Of a stretch of DNA of 64,000 nt, positions 27,741 through 36,221 are shown in pieces. The notes under the pieces were generated by a model. That model made no database searches. It saw only the letters and a program-made list of their open reading frames with translations, and was not told the origin of the DNA. Position numbers and translations under genes: made by a program. Origin of the DNA: Mesorhizobium huakuii (lineage in GTDB: Bacteria > Pseudomonadota > Alphaproteobacteria > Rhizobiales > Rhizobiaceae); contig NZ_CP050296.1 of NCBI RefSeq assembly GCF_014189455.1, positions 6,444,001 to 6,508,000 of the forward strand, written 5' to 3'. Each line of letters starts with the position of its first letter. Position 1 is the first letter of the stretch.

Positions 27741-28191
27741 TCAGGCCGCCGCGCTTTCAATGCGCTTGGACGCCGCGTTCTGCCGGCATCGAATCCGTCG
27801 CGGCTTCATCTCCTCAGGAACCTCTTTCTTGAGGTCGACGATCAGCAGACCGTTTTCGAACTTCGCCCTGACTATGATTACATGATCGGCCAATTCGAAA
27901 TTGACGCGCGAACGATCTCAGCGCCAGACCATGATGGAGGTACTGGACGTCTTCGTTCTCTGTCTTGGCGCCCTCGAGCATATTTGGCTGATGCGTGAAC
28001 ATCAGCTCGTATTCGCCGAAACCAGCGACCGCAAGGATAATGCGGTAGGTGTCTTCGCCGAGCTTGGCGGAATGGTAGGGCGGCCAATTGTCCGCGTTTT
28101 GCGGCCGACTGGCGTTTTCGAGCAGATTGAACATGCGGTCAAAGCCGATGCTCGACCGATAGAAGGGGGGGAAGTCCAGGTTCGCTCTCAT
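27741..28191 (-). pseudogene. hsp20: Small heat-shock protein Hsp20 (IbpA-like), decayed copy 2
   Basis: Starts normally: ATG 28191 after AAGGAGG, MRANLDFPPFYRSSIGFDRM, then GEDTYRIILAVAGFGEYELM. After YLHHGLALRSFARQF the frame changes. The end KKEVPEEMKPRRI and IESAAA is readable only in another frame, down to the stop at 27741. The order of strands is that of rhizobial IbpA-like Hsp20. A ROSE-like thermometer lies in its leader. Confidence 0.82.
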
Positions 28192-28300
28192 AACTACATC
28201 CTCCTTGGAGCAACATAGATACGAGTGAACGCCAAGAAGCATGGCGCTCCCCGACACATCGGCCCCTTACGCGGCAACCGGTGAGAATGAGCTGGGAATT
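28192..28300 (-). promoter_or_regulatory. ROSE-like RNA thermometer of hsp20 copy 2
   Basis: On the minus strand the leader ends TTGCTCCAAGGAGGATG, followed by TAGTTATG. The Shine-Dalgarno AGGAGG (28200-28206 complement) can fold onto TTGCTCC (28207-28213) with a short CAAG loop. This gives the conserved U-U/C-GCU strand opposite AGGAGG that defines ROSE elements of rhizobial hsp20 genes. A further hairpin GCGCCA...TGGCGT lies just upstream. Heat would melt it and expose the ribosome site. Confidence 0.7.
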
Positions 28301-28424
28301 GATTTCCGCTGCGTCAAGAGGGATCGGTAACGCCGTTTCGGGAAGGTCTTCAATACCTAGTGGCAAGCGCTCCATTGAATGCCCATCTACATCGCGGGTA
28401 TTTCGAACGGAGGAAAGGATGACC

Positions 28425-28676
28425 ATGACACGCCAGGACGTCGTCTCGGTCCTCGGGCCCATAGACGACGTGACAATTGCGGAGATCATCGCGTCCGGCG
28501 CCTCGCTCAAGGAGTTGAGAGCGGCATGGGCCTGGGCCTTTGGCGACGAGGCGCTAATGAGCCAAGGGCGACCGTTGCCGGGAACGCGGGTCGCAGCGCT
28601 AATCGACTTGATCGAGCCCGACGACGAGGGCGACCTAGCAGATCAGGCCCAGATGCATCCGGACGTCGACAATTGA
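28425..28676 (+). CDS. Conserved hypothetical protein (83 aa)
   Basis: Good ribosome site (GGAGGAAAGG) before ATG 28425; an in-frame ATG at 28419 is also possible. The acidic helical protein has VLGPIDDVTIAEIIASGASL, LRAAWAWAFGDEALM and RPLPGTRVAALIDLIEPDD. I recall similar uncharacterised rhizobial proteins but know no function. It is divergent from the hsp20 genes. Confidence 0.68.
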   Translation: MTRQDVVSVLGPIDDVTIAEIIASGASLKELRAAWAWAFGDEALMSQGRPLPGTRVAALIDLIEPDDEGDLADQAQMHPDVDN

Positions 28677-28678
28677 GC

Positions 28679-28849
28679 ATGGATCGCCACGATATTTCGA
28701 CGGTTCAAAGCGCGCCGTTTAAGATCTTGAGGATCGTAGCAGAGTTGCGCGCCCTAGCCCAACAACTGCGTGTCGTCCGCATGACAGTTCGCGAGGCCGT
28801 CGTAGGTGCCTTGCCAGCTACGATTGGGCTCAGTGCAGGCCGCCCATGA
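28679..28849 (+). CDS. Possible small ORF (56 aa)
   Basis: Starts three bases after the preceding stop (ATG 28679) and could be translationally coupled. Its helical content (ILRIVAELRALAQQLRVVRM) is plausible, but its last codons run into the terminator hairpin and I recognise no family. Confidence 0.35.
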   Translation: MDRHDISTVQSAPFKILRIVAELRALAQQLRVVRMTVREAVVGALPATIGLSAGRP

Positions 28850-28865
28850 GCAGGCCGGGCGGCCT
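28837..28865 (+). terminator. Terminator-like hairpin
   Basis: AGGCCGCCC pairs perfectly with GGGCGGCCT across an 11-base loop. It lies between convergent genes and could serve both, though the U-run is weak. Confidence 0.6.
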
Positions 28866-28880
28866 TCACTAGCCTGTCAG

Positions 28881-29102
28881 TTATTTACAAGCAGCCAGTT
28901 CCTTTAATGCTTTTTCGGCATTGGCCTTGCTTGTATATGTCTTGTTTCCGGCATCGGTCAGTTTTGTGCCGTCAGGTTTTTTGGTCACCACCTCACACTT
29001 CTTGGTCGCTGCATCCTTGGCCACCCAGTACTCCGTGGCTGCAAACGCGGGGATGCTGAAAATGGCGACAAGTGCACTGGCGATTCCGACTTTGCGGATC
29101 AT
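28881..29102 (-). CDS. Small exported protein (73 aa)
   Basis: Start at 29102 after a strong GGAGG site. Signal peptide MIRKVGIASALVAIFSIPAF with cleavage after AFA. The mature part YWVAKDAATKKCEVVTKKPD ... NAEKALKELAACK has two cysteines that could form a disulfide. Typical of uncharacterised small periplasmic proteins of rhizobia. Confidence 0.72.
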   Translation of the reverse strand: MIRKVGIASALVAIFSIPAFAATEYWVAKDAATKKCEVVTKKPDGTKLTDAGNKTYTSKANAEKALKELAACK

Positions 29103-29804
29103 TGCTAACCTCCATTCAATGTCAGCCCAAAAGGGCACGTGCATTTTGATCGCCAACGATTTTGGCGCCATTTTGACATCACGACCTATGCCGACGCCGT
29201 CGTGTGGCCCCCAGGCGATGACACGCTAAGCAACGACCGGAAGCATCACGCGCTTCATGGGGGCGTCTTTATCCGTCGCCCTGCCGTGCTGTAGCAGTGG
29301 CCTGCCTCGATCCGACTTCAGGAGCAAGCACAATCGCAAAACGGCTACTAGTCCTTGGCCGGGGGTAGTTTTGGCACACAGTCAACCGCTTCGCCGCAGC
29401 GCGAGGCATCGGGCAACGATCTGAAACTTGCCTTCTCTGACTGGCGGACCAGTTTCGCAAACAAGAGCGCGAAACATGCCATCATGACGACAATGATGAT
29501 CAAGCGAATAAACGGCAATAGCGAAGTCTCCGCTGGTCAAGCCCCGTCAGCCGCCCCACGCTGCATCTGTCTCGGTCATCACTGCAACCGGTACGGTAAG
29601 CGAAGGGCAACTGCCGACGATTTTGGCCAGTTCACCAAGCTTAATTCGACCCGACATCCGCCAAGCTGCGCTCGACATAGAAAGAGATTGGAAAACCTCC
29701 TTTAGGTTCAAGGGGTGTCAGGCAACCTGACAGCCAGGACCTCCTTTAATCGGGTGCCGTGGCGGCTAAAGAGGCGTTCCCTGCTTGGCCAAGTCGCATC
29801 ATGT
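29103..29804. other. About 700 bp without a supported gene
   Basis: Several open frames on both strands have no family resemblance. One minus-strand 47-codon frame near 29535-29678 (MSSAAWRMSGRIKLGELAKI ...) looks mildly protein-like but has no usable ribosome site. Probably degraded sequence leading into the groEL remnant. Confidence 0.4.
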
Positions 29805-30091
29805 TCAGTATAATGTGCGGCAGATCGCCGAGAACGCCGGTGCGGAACTCCATCATCGTCGGCAAGCTACGTGAGAAGCCGGAATTCGGCTGGCGCTGGA
29901 ACGCACGTACCAACGCGTTCGGCGACCTCTACAACGAGGGCGTCATCGATCCGGTCAAGGTGGTGCGGACCGCGCTCCAGGACGCGGCCTCGGTCGCCGG
30001 CCTACTGGTGCCACCGAAGCCATGGTGGCCGAGAAGCCGAAGAAGGAGCCCGCAGTTCCGGCAAACGCCGGGTGGCGGCATGGACTTTTGA
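29805..30091 (+). pseudogene. groEL: C-terminal remnant of groEL
   Basis: Reads [10 protein letters not shown], then (frame change) [34 protein letters not shown] and [11 protein letters not shown] second frame change gives [15 protein letters not shown], and the characteristic GGGMDF end returns in the first frame. This is the last about 90 residues of a 60-kDa chaperonin. The rest of the gene and groES are absent, so it is a relic. Confidence 0.88.
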
Positions 30092-30285
30092 TGGCAACGG
30101 CAGTGTCCGCGCCCATGGGCGCGGACAAGCGTTTCACTGTATAGCTATCCCGTGGATTGCGGCCGGACCTGATGTGTCCGCTTGAGCGACACGACCCCAA
30201 TCGGCAACGGTGATAATCCCCGACTTTTTGTCTGGAACCACCCTCGCCGGACGACGTTTCAGATTTTTCAACGAAGGAGGTTGCC

Positions 30286-30489
30286 ATGGACTGGAATCGC
30301 GTCGAAGGAAACTGGAAGCAGGTAAAGGGTAAGGTCAAGGAAAAGTGGGGAAAACTCACTGATGATGACCTTGACCGCATCGCCGGTAAGCGCGACCAAC
30401 TCGAAGGCAAAATTCAAGAACGCTACGGCATCGAAAAGGATCGGGCGCGGCGCGATATTGATGACTGGTATGGAAAGCAACGTTGGTAG
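30286..30489 (+). CDS. CsbD-family stress protein (67 aa)
   Basis: Strong AAGGAGG ribosome site before MDWNRVEGNWKQVKGKVKEK, the canonical CsbD start, followed by W-x-LTDDDLDRIAGKRDQLEG and RYGIEKDRARRDIDDW. Full length. CsbD proteins are small, hydrophilic and induced by general stress; mechanism unknown. A bidirectional hairpin follows. Confidence 0.93.
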   Translation: MDWNRVEGNWKQVKGKVKEKWGKLTDDDLDRIAGKRDQLEGKIQERYGIEKDRARRDIDDWYGKQRW

Positions 30490-30553
30490 AAGGTCAAGTT
30501 CCAATGGCGCCGCGCAGCCCGTTGCCATCCGGATGAGAGGCCAAGGCTAAGAA

Positions 30554-30590
30554 AGCACCGGAAGCGGGTACAGAGTCCGCCTCCGGCGCT
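30554..30590. terminator. Hairpin between convergent genes
   Basis: AGCACCGGAAGCGG (30554-30567) against CCGCCTCCGGCGCT (30577-30590) pairs at 12 of 14 positions with a 9-base loop. It sits between csbD and the convergent gene at 30601-30885 and probably terminates both. Confidence 0.6.
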
Positions 30591-30600
30591 CGGCTTAGGT

Positions 30601-30885
30601 TCAGCCGCCCATCTTCTTTGCCATTGCGCAGAAGTCGGCGTGCGTCGTCTTGTTAATTTTGGTATCGCCGCAGTCTTTCAACACCGCCTTCTGCTCTTCG
30701 GGTTTCATCGCCATCCACGCGGTCTTGAAATCCTTTTCCGACCTCAATGTTTTCATACCGGCATCGGTAAAGAACGGCGACATCTTTGCCGGATCGTCGA
30801 GGGCAGAGGTGTTGCCAGCGGCGAGTGCTGAACCAGTCATCATTGCGAGCGCCATTGCGCCGAGCGAAAGCATCTTGATGTTCAT
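30601..30885 (-). CDS. Small exported protein (94 aa)
   Basis: Start after CAGGAGG. Signal peptide MNIKMLSLGAMALAMMTGSA ending ALA. The mature part is helical and charged (FFTDAGMKTLRSEKDFKTAW, MKPEEQKAVLKDCGD) with two cysteines. Uncharacterised, likely periplasmic. Confidence 0.72.
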   Translation of the reverse strand: MNIKMLSLGAMALAMMTGSALAAGNTSALDDPAKMSPFFTDAGMKTLRSEKDFKTAWMAMKPEEQKAVLKDCGDTKINKTTHADFCAMAKKMGG

Positions 30886-31211
30886 CTGAGTATCCTCCTG
30901 TCAGGTCATTGAACAAAATGCGACCTGCAGGAAAAACGTGCGCAAACTTAACTGGTTCCCCGACGCTCGAACGGCCGCGCGACGACGGCCAGACGCCCCC
31001 CAAGCCACTGCGGAATTCAGGCAACTTTTCCACGGCAACGGCGCTGGCCACAACCCAATTCCCGCCTGGCCAGCGCCATTCGGGCAATGGAGGGACCGGC
31101 CGGCTCTGCCGCTCGCATTAGCAAAAAGCGTACAGAATTTTGGTCTTGAATCGCTGATTTCCGCCGTCATATATATTCGCTGTTGTCCCTTTTTTGCATG
31201 AGGCAATTGCG

Positions 31212-31403
31212 ATGGACAGCACGGTCTCTAACGGCACGATTCCTACGGTGGTTGAAGTTGTTGAGGCTTGCGGCGAATGGTTCGTCCGCGTCGTTGAGGA
31301 CGGGAAGGAATACAGCCGCTCGTTCGAGCTTGAATCCTACGCCCTAGCGTTTGCAGAAGGGCAGCGGATGCGCCTGCATCTCGATAAGGTTGTGCGCCTC
31401 TAG
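31212..31403 (+). CDS. Small hypothetical protein (63 aa)
   Basis: ATG 31212, with an in-frame ATG six codons earlier. The sequence VVEACGEWFVRVVEDGKEYS and SYALAFAEGQRMRLHLDKV suggests a small beta-alpha fold. A strong terminator follows its stop, supporting expression. Family unknown. Confidence 0.6.
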   Translation: MDSTVSNGTIPTVVEVVEACGEWFVRVVEDGKEYSRSFELESYALAFAEGQRMRLHLDKVVRL

Positions 31404-31411
31404 TGCGGTTT

Positions 31412-31440
31412 GGCAGGGCGATGGATGGGATCGCCCTGCC
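31412..31440 (+). terminator. Strong terminator hairpin
   Basis: GGCAGGGCGAT pairs perfectly with ATCGCCCTGCC over 11 bp with a 7-base loop, 9 bases after the stop at 31403 and facing the end of the pyrophosphatase gene. Confidence 0.72.
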
Positions 31441-31454
31441 CCCACACTGCCACG

Positions 31455-31992
31455 TCAACCCCGCCGAGCAGTGAAGGCCTTCATACCCCTCCTGATACCT
31501 TCTAGAGCTTGGTCTGCGCCCTGCCAGCCCTTGAATTTGATGGTTTTGCCGGTGCCAACCACCGAAGAAAGAAAAAATTGCTCGATTTCCCGCCTGAGGT
31601 GGTCGGGCACTTGGCCTGTGGTCACGGGTTCGTCTTCTGCATCCTCCTTGTGAGGACAGAAGATAAAGCGGTCATTGCGCAAGGCCTCGCCACCCTGATC
31701 TTTCTGCTTGACGCGCAACGCACCAACCAAGTGGCATTTGATGACTACGCCTGGCGCGGTAGCAGCCTGATGAATGACGAGTCCATCTAGGGGGTCACCA
31801 TCCTGGCCCAGTGTGGAGGGGATAAAGCCCCAGTCGTATGGGTAACTCATCCCAACCGGCAGGGGGGCGGACATAGCTAAAAACCTGACTCGCTGGGTCA
31901 AAGGCTAATTTCGCAGCTGCGCCACGTGGGGTTTCGACCACCACGCTGATCAGACCATCCGTCATCGTTGGCAGCTTTAGAAAGTGTGGCAT
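31455..31992 (-). pseudogene. Inorganic pyrophosphatase (family I-like), one-base frameshift
   Basis: The N-terminal frame has ISVVVETPRGAAAKLAFDPA and VFSYVRP; the C-terminal frame has LPVGMSYPYDWGFIPSTLGQ and DGDPLDGLVI, the metal- and PPi-binding DxDPxD region, then the remaining domain to 31455. They join if one C is removed from the six-C run near 31880, giving VRPLPVGMSYPYDW. The gene is otherwise complete, so this is either a recent slippage mutation or a sequencing error. Product would hydrolyse PPi to phosphate. Confidence 0.85.
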
Positions 31993-32081
31993 TCGAGGCG
32001 CCTCGCAGATGTGAGCCGGCTCTGGAACTTCGGGAGATCAAGAATGTTCCAAGGGAGCGGCCGCCAAAGGAGATTGCAGAC

Positions 32082-32291
32082 ATGACAAAAACTGCTCTGC
32101 ACATGCTCAAGGGCTTGGGCTATTTTATTTCAACAGTTAGCGTTGTCCTGCTCGCCATCGTGAGTTGGAAGAGCGCTTCGCAAAGCCCGCTGCTCATCGC
32201 CTGCCTGCTGGTCGGCGTCGCAACGTCAATTGCTGGCATGTTCTGTCGATGGCTCACGTACGAAATCGAAAAGCGTCAGGAAGGGAAGTAG
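32082..32291 (+). CDS. Small membrane protein (69 aa)
   Basis: AAAGGAGA site before ATG 32082. Two hydrophobic helices (YFISTVSVVLLAIVSW and PLLIACLLVGVATSIAGM) and a charged C-terminus (YEIEKRQEGK) suggest a hairpin in the inner membrane. Family unknown. Confidence 0.6.
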   Translation: MTKTALHMLKGLGYFISTVSVVLLAIVSWKSASQSPLLIACLLVGVATSIAGMFCRWLTYEIEKRQEGK

Positions 32292-32486
32292 ACGAAGCGC
32301 AGCCCAGCTGCCCACATCACGGGGAAGGCGTCGGCGTCGCGCTGTCTAGCGCTGCCCTGGAATCTCTGGATGGCCCGTGAATGACAGATTCTGGTCCTCG
32401 CGACCGGCCTGGGGGCAAGGCTTGCGGAAAGCGTAGCTCACCCATCACGTCAGGTAAGACCAAAATGGAAACGGATTGTGAACGTC

Positions 32487-32708
32487 TCAACCCGTTGGGC
32501 CGCCGTGGCGTTGACGCATCGCCTCGAAGATGACTTCGGAAACGCTCCAGACCTCTTCATTGATCTCGTCAGGCTTGATCCCTGATTCCTGGGCGGCTTT
32601 CATCATTTGATCTGCCAAGTCTCTGGCGGCAATTGGGTCGCCTTTCCTGGCAATCGGCAAATGTTCAGCCACCCAATTGTTGAGGAAGTCCATCCCACGG
32701 GCGCTCAT
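32487..32708 (-). CDS. DUF768-type small protein (73 aa)
   Basis: MSARGMDFLNNWVAEHLPIA, then DLADQMMKAAQESGIKPDEI and NEEVWSVSEVIFEAM is the full DUF768 pattern, a family largely restricted to Mesorhizobium and relatives. Intact. A broken sister gene lies directly upstream (32742-32920). Function unknown. Confidence 0.8.
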   Translation of the reverse strand: MSARGMDFLNNWVAEHLPIARKGDPIAARDLADQMMKAAQESGIKPDEINEEVWSVSEVIFEAMRQRHGGPTG

Positions 32709-32741
32709 TCGGGCAGTCCCGCATCGTAGTGCACGATAGAA

Positions 32742-32920
32742 TCAAGTATGGGAGAGACTGTTGACCTCTTCATCGATCTCGCCGCGCTTGATACCGACCG
32801 CCTTGGCATCGGAAATCAACTTGTGAGTCAACTCGTCGACCGATAAGACTTCTGCCTTCGCAGTCTCGGAACGTTGTTGGTCAGCCATTGGTCGAGAAAG
32901 TTGATCCCGCGTGTAGTCAT
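32742..32920 (-). pseudogene. DUF768-type sister gene, frameshifted
   Basis: Begins MTTRGINFLDQWLTNNVP, then changes frame to SETAKAEVLSVDELTHKLIS and KRGEIDEEVNSLSHT. Joined, these match the intact DUF768 gene next to it. One small indel near 32865 separates them. Confidence 0.72.
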
Positions 32921-32923
32921 TGA

Positions 32924-33400
32924 CTAATATAGACCCTTCAATACCCTGGCCTCCCGTAGCAACGAGGAACGGTCAGTGCCGACTATTTTGATCAGTTCCT
33001 TGGCCTGCGCCTCGGTAATTCCGGTCTCGCGCGCGAGGAATCGGACGAGAAAGTCCTCCTCTTCTTCCATCCGCGCCCGGTTCTTCCGTTTTCCATCCCC
33101 CGCAGAGTTCAGATTTGATGGCGTCCCACGCGGCGACCGGGGCCTTGGTTCAGATTGCAAGACCAGCAGGCCCGCTTCTTGTGCCGCAGCGAGAAAGGCC
33201 TGGCGGGCCATTTCGATCTCCGCAGTGGTGGTGATCCGGCCTGTACAAGCTTGCAGTGCAGCAATATAGAGCGTCCCGTGCTCGGCGGGCCATCGCTCCA
33301 TCATAAAAATCGCGGCCTCAGACACGCTAACGATTGTGCGAAATGCACCCGGCTTTCGCATCTCAATGATCACGGGTTCCCCAAAGAACGGATCGCGCAT
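32924..33400 (-). CDS. Fusion of a DUF982-like and an ITEAQ-type domain
   Basis: 158 residues. The N-terminal 80 (PVIIEMRKPGAFRTIVSVSE, WPAEHGTLYIAALQACTG, ARQAFLAAAQEAGLLV) match DUF982. After a polar linker rich in R, S and N, the C-terminal 50 (DFLVRFLARETGITEAQAKE, SSLLREARVLKGLY) match the small domain at 13125-13409 and 45956-46126. Both are usually separate small proteins, so one continuous frame is unusual. An internal ATG before EEEEDFL could give the second domain alone. Confidence 0.68.
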   Translation of the reverse strand: MRDPFFGEPVIIEMRKPGAFRTIVSVSEAAIFMMERWPAEHGTLYIAALQACTGRITTTAEIEMARQAFLAAAQEAGLLVLQSEPRPRSPRGTPSNLNSAGDGKRKNRARMEEEEDFLVRFLARETGITEAQAKELIKIVGTDRSSLLREARVLKGLY

Positions 33401-33672
33401 GCTGTGGCCCTAGTTTTCACAAGCGAACGAAGGAAGCGACAACTCGTTCCATCCACTTCTACGTACGTGGCCCATGTTGCTGCCGTAGTGGCCGAGCAAC
33501 GCACTTCCCCCACGTATGCGCCGCCAAAGCCTCTCAGGCTTCAAACCCCAACGAGGTGCGCAAAAGCTCGGCAAAAATTCACTATCTCGAAACCTCAAAA
33601 CTTAACTGACTTGCAACTTGCGGTGAGCTATTAGAATTTCATTAGCGTTTAGGGCTGAAACGGGGGCTGAAG

Positions 33673-33849
33673 ATGAGAAAAATAGTCTCCCGTTTCATCC
33701 GGGATCAATCCGGCGCAACCGCGATCGAGTATGGTCTTATCGCCGCCTTGATCGCACTCGCCATCGTCGCCGGGGCCGGCGCGCTTGGCAATTCGGTCAA
33801 CGCCAAGTTCAAGGCGATTGGCAACACGGTCAACGGCAGCGGGTCGTAA
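33673..33849 (+). CDS. Flp/Fap-type pilin (58 aa)
   Basis: Short prepilin: basic MRKIVSRFIRDQSG, then ATAIEYGLIAALIALAIVAG. The leader ends in G and the E is at position +5 of the predicted mature form, as in Flp pilins processed by TadV-type peptidases. The tail NSVNAKFKAIGNTVNGSGS is also typical. Flp pilins build tad adhesive pili. No tad/cpa assembly genes are in the window, so this is a solitary pilin gene. Confidence 0.9.
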   Translation: MRKIVSRFIRDQSGATAIEYGLIAALIALAIVAGAGALGNSVNAKFKAIGNTVNGSGS

Positions 33850-33904
33850 AATCTCTGTTAGAGTTAGGTTCCAACCTGCGCGACTATCAAGGGAGCGTTT
33901 CGTC

Positions 33905-34190
33905 TCATTCGGCGAGCATCCCCATCAGTCGAATGACCCGCAGCACGGGGGCCGACTTGCAGGAGTAATAAATGGTTCTACGGCTCCGCCTTCGAGTGAC
34001 GAACCCGAGAGTGCGCAAATCCTTGAGCTGGTAGATAGAGCGCTCTGGCAAATACCCACCCGCTCCGCCAAATCGCCGACTGATAGCTCACCTTCGGCCA
34101 AATGTGGCCGCGCCTGTTGCGCATACGCGGGCCGACCAACCTGCGCCGGCGACGCGTGCAGGAGACACCGTCGCCATCGGCAAAACCTGC
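33905..34190 (-). pseudogene. ArsR-family regulator remnant
   Basis: The minus strand reads LAEGELSVGDLAERVGICQS, ALS, then in another frame LKDLRTLGFVTRRR and TIYYSCKSAPVLRVIRL. This is the winged HTH of a BigR/SmtB-like repressor. A one- or two-base loss near 34040 breaks the recognition helix, and the N-terminal helix is also out of frame. Confidence 0.72.
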
Positions 34191-34393
34191 GGAGTCGTCG
34201 GAGGTTCCGCTCACCCCGAGGAAACGGCATCAACGCGTAGGCGACGCGCTGGTCCTTCTTAACACCCCCGTTTCGTGCTCCTTCGGGAATATGCCAGCGA
34301 GGCATGGCCGTCAATCCTCCTCGCCACGTAGCAAAGCAGCCCCGGCTTGACTTATTGCGTCGCGGGGCCGAGCCTTCGCTCTCGCCGACCAAG

Positions 34394-34609
34394 TCAGCCT
34401 TTCCTGTGCTTGAGGTCCGGCAATTTTTTTTGTGATCCAGTTACGATCGCCCCTACCTTCACGGTGCCGTCGTTTAGCGAAATATCGGCATGACGGCGCG
34501 CGGCGGCAACTAGGGCATCTGACTCTCGTGGCGCTGTAACTGACTCACGAGCGATAACCCTACCGTGCCGCTCGAAGGTCACCAGATAGCGATTAAATGG
34601 AATTGCCAT
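34394..34609 (-). CDS. Small hypothetical protein (71 aa)
   Basis: MAIPFNRYLVTFERHGRVIA, then RESDALVAAARRHADISLND suggests two strands and a helix, ending in a basic tail. No strong ribosome site and no family recognised, but the codon pattern looks coding. Confidence 0.5.
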   Translation of the reverse strand: MAIPFNRYLVTFERHGRVIARESVTAPRESDALVAAARRHADISLNDGTVKVGAIVTGSQKKLPDLKHRKG

Positions 34610-34727
34610 GCTCGTAGCCGACGGTCCCGATCTGATGTCACTTCTTGCTCACATGATCGAGCTTATCAAGCAGCACTCTAAGTCTCGCGGATAAACTCTT
34701 CTCCACTGGCAAGTGCAGAACCTTGAT

Positions 34728-36125
34728 GAGCTATGCTGCAATTTGGGTGACGAGGCTGATCAAGCGGCGCTCTGCGGCTTCAGTTCAATGACCTCGATTC
34801 CATCCTGGAACGTTGCACCTGCGATGAGTTTAGGCAACTGATTTTGTCCTTTCAGTCGTCGCCACGTCCTGGCCGCGCCATGACCAGCTTGAAGACCATC
34901 AGCCTGGCGGTTTTCGAGGAGAGTGAGCCCTTGGTACGCACCGTGCGATGGCGAACGGTCGCAAAGACGCTCTCGATGGGATTGGACGTTCGCAGATGAT
35001 CCCAATGTTCGGCGGGGAAATCGTAGAACGCCAGCAAGGCATTCTGATCTTTGGTCAGGCAGTCGACCGCCTTGCCGTATTTCGCATCATATTTCTCGAC
35101 AAAGACGGCAATCGCCGTCTCGGCTGAGGCTCGGTTCGGGGCGGAAAAGATTTCGCGCAAGTCCGTCTTCATGGCGGCCTGCACCGATTTCGGCACCTTG
35201 TTGAGCACGTTGGCTGTCTTGTGCACCCAGCATCGCTGGTGCTTGGTGCCGGGAAGGAGCTCATCGAGCGCTTTCCAGAAGCCAAGCGCGCCGTCGCCGA
35301 CGGCAAGATCGGGCGCGATCTGCAGGCCACGACGCTTGACGTCGACCAGCAGCTCGCGCCAGCTCTGTGCGCTCTCACGAATGCCGGTCTGGAAGCCGAG
35401 CAGCTCTTTCTTGCCCTCGGGCGTGGCGCCGATCAGGACCAGCATGCATTCGGCATGATCTTCCATCCGGGCCTGCAGGTAGACCCCGTCCGCCCACACA
35501 TACACATAGCGGCGCGCCGAAAGATCGCGCTTTTGCCAACGATCGTATTCGATGCCCCACTCCGCCGTCAGTCGCGTGATCACCGAGGGTGAGAGGTTCG
35601 GCGCCTCCTTGCCCAACAGAGCTGCCAGAGCTTCCTGAAAGTCGCCCGTCGAAATGCCGCGCAGATAGAGAACGGGAAGAAGCGCATCCAGACTTCGTGT
35701 CCGACGCGCCCATTTCGGCAGGATCGATGAGGAAAAACGGATGCGCTCCGCTTCACCGTTCGCGCCGCGATCCCGGACCTTCACCCGGCTGACGGGCACC
35801 GCCCCGATCCCCGTCTGGATGCTCCGCTCCGGCCCGTGACCGTGCCGGACCAGCCGGTCACGTCCGTCCGGAAGCTTGAGATCCCGCATCTCGGCAAGAA
35901 ACGCTTCGGCCTCCATCTCGATCGCCTGCGCCAGCAATTTGCGCGCGCCGGTGCGAAGCACATCCGTCAGGGGATCATCGATTTCGTCGGGCTGACGAAG
36001 GCGAACAATGTTGATAGTCTCGTTCATGGCGTATCGCTCTCCTTGAGAGGTTCTGGCAGGCTTCATCACCCGCCTCGATACGCCGCCCTTCTCAAACCGT
36101 CATCACCCAGTTTCAGCCATAGCTC
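34728..36125 (-). mobile_element. IS256-family insertion sequence (1398 bp)
   Basis: Inverted ends GAGCTATG-CTGCAATTTGGGTGA (left) and GAGCTATGGCTGAAACTGGGTGA (right, read inward) bound a single transposase gene. Perfect 9-bp target duplications AACCTTGAT lie at 34719-34727 and 36126-36134. The length, duplication size and transposase type all fit IS256. The transposase has one frameshift near its end. Confidence 0.95.
34760..36027 (-). pseudogene. IS256-family transposase, frameshifted near the C-terminus
   Basis: About 420 codons from ATG 36027, preceded by AAGGAGA. The body is a normal mutator-type transposase: GIEYDRWQKRDLSARRYVYV, WADGVYLQARMED (first catalytic aspartate), LAVGDGALGFWKAL (second), HQRCWVHKTANVLNKVP and SNPIESVFATVRHRT (glutamate). 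After LMVFKLVMA the frame ends in RPGRGDD. The expected ending ARTWRRLKGQNQLPKLIAG is in the next frame. One missing C near 34878 explains it. Confidence 0.9.
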
Positions 36126-36221
36126 AACCTTGATCAGGTAGAGGCGGATCGCGTCGCTGGAAAGCCATTGACGCACAATCTTAGCGGTGGCCTTCTGTGT
36201 GTCCTTATTGATGTCGTCCAT

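Larger units (their letters stand above)
34638..36221 (-). pseudogene. 58-residue gene split by the IS256 element
   Basis: The two halves are 36221-36126 and 34727-34638. Removing the IS and one 9-base target copy restores one frame: MDDINKDTQKATAKIVRQWL, SSDAIRLYLIKV, then LHLPVEKSLSARLRVLLDKL, DHVSKK and stop. The intact ancestor was a small, basic, helical protein of unknown family. As it stands, the 5' half reads into the element. Confidence 0.85.

Noticed and set aside
29535..29678. 47-codon minus-strand frame beginning MSSAAWRMSGRIKLGELAKI
   Set aside because: Protein-like, but the nearest purine-rich site is too far upstream and there is no family or coupled neighbour.
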